In this document: positions 42,112 through 46,248 of the stretch, piece after piece
Position numbering within the stretch: position 1 is the first letter of the stretch
Layout: every line of letters begins with the position of its first letter
NCBI GenBank assembly: GCA_910584215.1
Contig: CAJTYI010000013.1
Span: forward strand, 1 to 46,248
DNA from: an uncultured Roseburia sp.
GTDB lineage: Bacteria > Bacillota > Clostridia > Lachnospirales > Lachnospiraceae
DNA: 46,248 nt
Direction of reading: 5' to 3'
Program-made: the position numbers and the translations under genes
The notes under the pieces: model-generated
The model's database searches: none
What the model saw: only the letters and a program-made list of their open reading frames with translations
Told to the model about the DNA's origin: nothing

Positions 42112-43437
42112 ATGAGTAAACCAGTAGTAGCCGTAGTGGGGCGTCCCAATGTGGGCAAATCCACGTTGTTTAACGTGCTTGCGGGCGAGAGAATCTCTAT
42201 TGTAAAAGACACGCCGGGCGTGACGAGAGACCGCATTTATGCGGAAGTGACGTGGCTCAATCATTCCTTTACCATGATCGATACGGGCGGTATTGAGCCG
42301 GACAGCAAAGACGTGATTTTATCGCAGATGCGCGAACAGGCTCAGATCGCCATTGAGACGGCGGACGTGATTCTATTTCTCACCGATGTCAAACAGGGGC
42401 TGGTGGATGCGGATTCTAAGGTGGCGGATATGCTGCGGCGTTCAGGCAAGCCCGTGGTCTTAGTCGTCAATAAGGTAGACAGTTTTGAGAAGTATATGCC
42501 GGATGTCTATGAATTTTATAATCTTGGCATCGGCGAGCCCTATCCGATTTCTGCATCCTCGCGCCTTGGCCTGGGCGATATGCTTGACGAGGTGATCACG
42601 TATTTTCCAAAGGACGGCGAAGCAAAGGAAGAGGATGAACGACCGAAAGTGGCGATCATCGGTAAGCCGAATGTCGGAAAATCATCATTGATCAATAAGC
42701 TGGCGCAGGAGGAACGTGTGATCGTATCGGATATTGCGGGCACGACGCGGGACGCGATCGACACGGATATCCGCTATAACGGAAAGGAATACATTTTTAT
42801 TGACACGGCCGGGCTTAGGCGCAAAAACAAGATCAAAGAGGAGATCGAGCGATACAGCATTATCCGCGCGGTAACCGCGGTGGAGCGGGCGGATGTCTGC
42901 ATTATAGTCATCGATGCCAATGAGGGTGTTACCGAGCAGGACGCCAAGATCGCGGGTATTGCGCATGAACGCGGAAAAGGTATCATAATTGCAGTGAATA
43001 AGTGGGATGCTATAGAAAAGGATGACAAAACGATTTATCGTCATACCGAGAGAATCCGCCAGATTTTAAGTTTTATGCCTTACGCGGAGATCGTGTTTAT
43101 TTCCGCGAAGTCTGGGCAGCGTCTCCACAAGCTCTTTGAGCTGATCGATGTCGTCATCGAGAACAACTGTATGCGTGTGGCGACGGGCGTGTTAAACGAG
43201 ATTGTCGCCGAGGCAGTCGCGATGCAGCAGCCGCCGTCCGACAAAGGAAAGCGCCTGAAGATATACTATGTCACGCAGGTGGCAGTACAGCCGCCGACGT
43301 TCGTTGTTTTTGTCAACGATAAGGAGCTGATGCATTTTTCATACACGAGGTATCTGGAAAACAGAATTCGCGAGACTTTTGGCTTTCGTGGCACGGCCCT
43401 TAAATTTATTACCAGAGAGAGAAAAGAGGACAAATAG
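42112..43437 (+). CDS. der: Ribosome biogenesis GTPase Der (EngA)
   Basis: An essential 50S assembly GTPase with two tandem G domains, 441 residues. The G1 motifs are GRPNVGKST (10-18) and GKPNVGKSS (184-192); DTGG and DTAG are the two G3 motifs, NKVD and NKWD the G4 motifs. The C-terminal KH-like domain is complete. GAGG lies six bases before the ATG, inside the end of the DUF512 gene, so the two are cotranscribed. Confidence 0.98.
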   Translation: MSKPVVAVVGRPNVGKSTLFNVLAGERISIVKDTPGVTRDRIYAEVTWLNHSFTMIDTGGIEPDSKDVILSQMREQAQIAIETADVILFLTDVKQGLVDADSKVADMLRRSGKPVVLVVNKVDSFEKYMPDVYEFYNLGIGEPYPISASSRLGLGDMLDEVITYFPKDGEAKEEDERPKVAIIGKPNVGKSSLINKLAQEERVIVSDIAGTTRDAIDTDIRYNGKEYIFIDTAGLRRKNKIKEEIERYSIIRAVTAVERADVCIIVIDANEGVTEQDAKIAGIAHERGKGIIIAVNKWDAIEKDDKTIYRHTERIRQILSFMPYAEIVFISAKSGQRLHKLFELIDVVIENNCMRVATGVLNEIVAEAVAMQQPPSDKGKRLKIYYVTQVAVQPPTFVVFVNDKELMHFSYTRYLENRIRETFGFRGTALKFITRERKEDK

Positions 43438-43494
43438 CAGATAGGACAGCCTGTTTTTGCTATTCCGAAATAAGAAAGAGACGAGGGATTTGGC

Positions 43495-44142
43495 ATGGAG
43501 ATAGCAGTGAGACTTATCGCGTTGGCAATCGGATATGCGCTGGGATTGTTTCAGACCGGTTATATCTATGGAAAGGCGCACGGGATTGATATCCGCACGC
43601 AGGGCAGCGGCAACTCAGGAACCACGAATTCTCTGCGGGTGCTGGGGATAAAGGCTGGGCTCATCACGTTTGTCGGTGATCTGGGCAAAGCGATTCTTGC
43701 CGTGGTGATTGTATATTTTTTATTCCGGGGCAGTTACGCGGACTCTATTTTAGTCATCGATCTGTACGCCGGCTTCGGTGCGGTTTTGGGACACAATTTT
43801 CCCTTTTATATGGGATTTAAGGGCGGAAAAGGCATTGCCTGTACGTCTGGTGTGATATTGGCGGTCTGTCCGCTGGCGGCGCCTGTCTGTCTGCTTGTGT
43901 TTGGCGTTGTGGTGGGCGTTACCCGCTATGTGTCGCTGGGATCGATTCTCGTGCTTATTTTGTATCTGCTCCAGTCTGTGATCTTCGGGCAGATGGGCCT
44001 GTTAGCGATCACACCGCAATATCTGCCGGAGTTTTATATTGTAGGCGCCTGCTTCGCTGCGATGGGATTGTGGCGCCATCGGGCCAATATTGTGCGCTTG
44101 GCAAAGGGGACGGAGAACAAATTCGGCGGTCAAAAGAAATGA
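43495..44142 (+). CDS. plsY: Glycerol-3-phosphate acyltransferase PlsY
   Basis: An integral membrane enzyme moving acyl groups from acyl-phosphate to glycerol-3-phosphate, the first step of phospholipid synthesis. 215 residues, about five membrane helices. The three family motifs are visible: GSGNSGTTNSLR, GHNFPFYMGFKGGKG and the later GLWRHRANI region. It makes use of the glycerol-3-phosphate produced by GpsA, encoded downstream; der-plsY-gpsA is a common order. GAGGG lies seven bases before the ATG. Confidence 0.97.
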   Translation: MEIAVRLIALAIGYALGLFQTGYIYGKAHGIDIRTQGSGNSGTTNSLRVLGIKAGLITFVGDLGKAILAVVIVYFLFRGSYADSILVIDLYAGFGAVLGHNFPFYMGFKGGKGIACTSGVILAVCPLAAPVCLLVFGVVVGVTRYVSLGSILVLILYLLQSVIFGQMGLLAITPQYLPEFYIVGACFAAMGLWRHRANIVRLAKGTENKFGGQKK

Positions 44143-44176
44143 CGCATGGCCCGATAAAAGGAGGGTAATATTTCCG

Positions 44177-44688
44177 GTGCGGGCGGAGGCGAGGTCTGTC
44201 AAAATCAACAAAACAAAAACAGAACTTTATGTGGGGAGCAAGGAGACTTTAAAAGTTACGGGGGTCTCTAAACAGATAAACTGGAAGAGTTCCGATAAAA
44301 GCATAGCGGCCGTGTCCGCTAAAGGTGTGGTAACGGCCAAGAAAGCCGGCACAGCCACTATCACCGCAAATGTTGCCGGAACGTCTTATCTCTGCAAGGT
44401 AACGGTGAAAAATCCTCATCTGAACAAAACAGAGATTTCTCTCGATATAGGGAAAACATATCAGTTAAAAATAATATGCATAAAAATTTTAACAATCTGC
44501 GGGTAGGGGACATTTTACGCCTTAATGATGACACGCATTCTGTGATCATTCTGGAAGTTCACGATGATAAGATTGTAGTGGCGGAAGGAAATTACAATGG
44601 CTGTGTACACTGGGGAAGGGAGATCTCACGTTTGGAAGTACGCCTTACCGGGACATATGTAATGACCAGGTATCCCAAGGAACAGTAA
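44177..44688 (+). pseudogene. Decayed gene for a secreted BIg2-domain protein with a cysteine-peptidase/amidase-like C-terminus
   Basis: An AAAAGGAGGG site (44156-44165) is followed not by a signal peptide but directly by residues that look like its end (IFPVRAEA, codons from about 44171), then one complete BIg2 domain (VKINKTKTELYVGSKETLKV to CKVTVKN) and the first 15 residues of a second. The frame then breaks near 44463-44475. In another frame, 44476-44688 reads NNLRVGDILRLNDDTHSVIILE ending TRYPKEQ, resembling the last part of CHAP/amidase-like domains in Lachnospiraceae Ig-domain proteins. No catalytic cysteine remains. Two deletions, one of the signal peptide and one of the middle, would explain this. 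A short GTG-initiated cytosolic product from 44177 is possible but unlikely to be useful. Confidence 0.7.
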
Positions 44689-44785
44689 AGAGTTGCATCA
44701 AAGGATTTTTGGAGTTAGGATTTAACTTTTATGAAATGAGGGGCTTAGATCTCGAGAATATGCTTCAATGAAAGAGAGGGGTAAT

Positions 44786-45805
44786 ATGGCAAAAGTATCA
44801 GTAATCGGAGCGGGAAGCTGGGGCACGGCGTTGGCGCTTGTGTTGCATAAGAACGGAAACGAAGTCACGATTTGGTCCATTATGGAGGAAGAGATTGCCA
44901 TGCTAAGGGAAAAGGGAGAGCATGTCGATAAGCTTCCGGGGATTAAACTTGCAAAGGAGATCGCGCTCACGACGGATTTGAAAGAGGCGGTGGAGGGAAA
45001 AGACTATTTGATTCTCGCCGTCCCCTCGGTATTCACCAGGAGCACGGCAAAAAGCATGGCGCCCTATGTGACGGAGGGGCAGGTGATTGTCTGTGTGGCC
45101 AAAGGTATTGAGGAGCATACCCTGATGACACTATCGGATATTGTCAAGCAGGAGATTCCGCTCGCTGAGGCTGCTGTGATGTGTGGTCCAAGCCATGCGG
45201 AGGAGGTGGGGATCGGCCTGCCGACAACCGTAGTGGCAGGTTCTTATAAGAAGAGTATTGCGGAGGGCGTGCAGGATATCTTTATGAATCAGGTATTTCG
45301 CGTGTATACAAGTCCCGATGTGCTGGGCATGGAGCTTGGCGGGGCGTTAAAGAATGTCATTGCCCTGGCGGCCGGTATGGCGGACGGCCTGGGATATGGA
45401 GACAATACCAAAGCGGCGCTGATTACCAGAGGTATTTTAGAGATTGGGCGGCTTGCCCTAAAGATGGGAGCCAGCTATGAGACGTTAAGCGGACTTACCG
45501 GCATCGGTGATCTGATCGTAACTTGTGAGAGCAAACACAGCCGCAACCGCAAAGCGGGTATGCTGATCGGGCAGGGGTATACGATGCAGCAGGCCATGGA
45601 CGAGGTCAAAATGGTCGTGGAAGGTGTATATTCGGCCAAGGCAGCGATGGGGCTTGCGCAAAAATATGATGTGGATATGCCGATTATTGAGGAGATCAAT
45701 CAGGTACTGTTTGAGGGAAAGCCCGCGAAAGAGGCGGTGACGGAGCTGATGCTGCGCGATAAGCGGGCCGAGCACAGTAATCTGATGTGGCCTGCGGAGG
45801 CATAG
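44786..45805 (+). CDS. gpsA: NAD(P)H-dependent glycerol-3-phosphate dehydrogenase
   Basis: Reduces dihydroxyacetone phosphate to sn-glycerol-3-phosphate for phospholipid synthesis; cytoplasmic, 339 residues. The nucleotide-binding motif GAGSWGTALA is at residues 8-17, and GGALKNVIALAAGMADGLG carries the catalytic lysine. The ATG at 44786 has GAGAGGGG four bases upstream and gives the usual N-terminus MAKVSVIGAG; an ATG at 44768 adds six residues. It supplies substrate to PlsY. Confidence 0.97.
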   Translation: MAKVSVIGAGSWGTALALVLHKNGNEVTIWSIMEEEIAMLREKGEHVDKLPGIKLAKEIALTTDLKEAVEGKDYLILAVPSVFTRSTAKSMAPYVTEGQVIVCVAKGIEEHTLMTLSDIVKQEIPLAEAAVMCGPSHAEEVGIGLPTTVVAGSYKKSIAEGVQDIFMNQVFRVYTSPDVLGMELGGALKNVIALAAGMADGLGYGDNTKAALITRGILEIGRLALKMGASYETLSGLTGIGDLIVTCESKHSRNRKAGMLIGQGYTMQQAMDEVKMVVEGVYSAKAAMGLAQKYDVDMPIIEEINQVLFEGKPAKEAVTELMLRDKRAEHSNLMWPAEA

Positions 45806-45809
45806 CAGC

Positions 45810-46086
45810 TTAACCCGCAGGCAATTCGCATGGTTAGACAGATGGGAAGAAGCCGGAACGCAAAGTAGTTGTTATCAGCGAAGGGTTTGTCATGGAGGAT
45901 TTTTAACCCGCAGGCAACCGGCTTGGTTAGACAGATGGGAAGAAGCCGGAACTCAAGTAGTTGTTATCAGCGAAGGGTTTGTCATGGAGGAATCTTAACC
46001 CGCAGGCAACCGGCTTGGTTAGACAGATGGGAAGAAGCCGGAGCGCAAGTAGTTGTTATCAGCGAAAGGTTTGTCATGGAAGAATC
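45810..46086 (+). repeat. Three tandem copies of a 92-bp repeat between gpsA and dut
   Basis: Copies start at 45810, 45903 and 45995, each with TTAACCCGCAGGCAA; lengths are 93, 92 and 92. Copies 2 and 3 differ at four positions; copy 1 differs mainly after the first 15 bases and has one extra A. Each contains TAACC/GGTTA, and copies 2 and 3 also contain CCGGCTT/AAGCCGG, so each can fold. Because 92 is not a multiple of three, the frame shifts between copies; one frame of copies 2 and 3 nevertheless reads protein-like (WLDRWEEAG, QVVVISE). No gene is called in 45806-46123. Confidence 0.92.
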
Positions 46087-46123
46087 ATGTAAGGTACAAA
46101 ACGGGAAAGAATGGGATTAGAAG

Positions 46124-46248
46124 ATGCGTGTACAGATAAAGAAATTGAGTGAGACCGCGGTCATACCGACGAGAGGCAGCAGGCAGGCGGCAGGGTATGA
46201 TCTGTGTGCAGATATCAGGGAACCATTTGTGATGAGGCCGGGGGAGTC
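46124..46248 (+). CDS. dut: dUTP diphosphatase, 3'-partial
   Basis: The first 41 codons of a homotrimeric dUTPase, which hydrolyses dUTP to dUMP and keeps uracil out of DNA. The start MRVQIKKLSETAVIPTRG and motif 1 AAGYDLCAD are characteristic; the remaining motifs lie beyond the window. The ribosome binding site is weak (GGG about 10 bases upstream) and the gene begins 38 bases after the 92-bp repeats. Confidence 0.9.
   Translation, partial: MRVQIKKLSETAVIPTRGSRQAAGYDLCADIREPFVMRPGE

Noticed and set aside
45810..46086. Possible CRISPR array
   Set aside because: The repeats are contiguous 92-bp units without unique spacers.

Overview
This window looks like chromosomal DNA of a Gram-positive anaerobe of the class Clostridia, most likely a flagellated gut Lachnospiraceae. 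No marker settles the genus. The basis is the housekeeping gene order (rplS-lepB-rbgA-rnhB-FliK-like-FlhB-like-yraN and DUF512-der-plsY-gpsA), meso-diaminopimelate cell-wall genes, AGGAGG-type ribosome binding sites with several TTG/GTG starts, a CBS/DRTGG pyrophosphatase, DUF6033 and DUF1905 genes, and large secreted proteins built from bacterial Ig-like (BIg2) and fibronectin type III modules.

Layout. 1-6222: a secreted pectin enzyme, cut at the left edge, that carries both a rhamnogalacturonan acetylesterase-like domain (CE12, SGNH fold) and a rhamnogalacturonan lyase-like domain (PL11). It ends at a strong bidirectional terminator. 6439-6957 (minus): a cyclophilin. 7151-8975: two GNAT acetyltransferases and a DUF1905 protein. 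9129-15983: a 2284-residue secreted surface protein with Ig-like, InlB-like, CUB-like and FN3 modules. 16106-16849: a DUF6033 gene behind a sigma-28 (flagellar) type promoter. 16850-17356: a gene-free stretch with a terminator, a cluster of tandem hairpins and a promoter. 17357-21921: a chemoreceptor and a hybrid histidine kinase with two receiver domains. 22177-25120: a tail-anchored coiled-coil protein of 11-residue repeats, one base upstream of a CBS-type manganese pyrophosphatase. 25131-26012 (minus): an AraC-type regulator. 26179-29477: dapF-murE-dapA, making and using meso-DAP for peptidoglycan. 29553-30640: moaC overlapping a small ModA-like lipoprotein. 30838-37303: rplS, lepB, rbgA, rnhB, FliK-like, FlhB C-domain-like, yraN and pgeF. 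37494-40606: a GntR(YtrA-type)-ABC ATPase-permease operon with a visible operator, closed by a terminator. 40720-45805: a DUF512 radical-SAM-like protein, der, plsY, a decayed secreted Ig-domain gene, and gpsA. 45810-46086: three tandem copies of a 92-bp repeat. 46124-46248: the start of dut, cut at the right edge.

Themes. The left third is accessory and outward facing: pectin attack, a surface protein, and chemotaxis and signalling. The right two thirds are mainly core functions: cell wall, translation and ribosome assembly, secretion and phospholipid synthesis. Motility runs through both halves: a chemoreceptor, a sigma-28-like promoter, and FliK-like and FlhB-like genes sitting inside the ribosome/secretion cluster, as ylqG/ylqH do in Bacillus. 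I found no CRISPR array, transposase, phage gene, tRNA or rRNA. The items most worth a second look are the hendecad tail-anchored protein coupled to the pyrophosphatase, the double-enzyme pectinase, the sigma-28 site before DUF6033, the 92-bp repeats before dut, the ModA-like mini-lipoprotein, and a terminator for the pyrophosphatase transcript that appears to lie inside the convergent araC-type gene.
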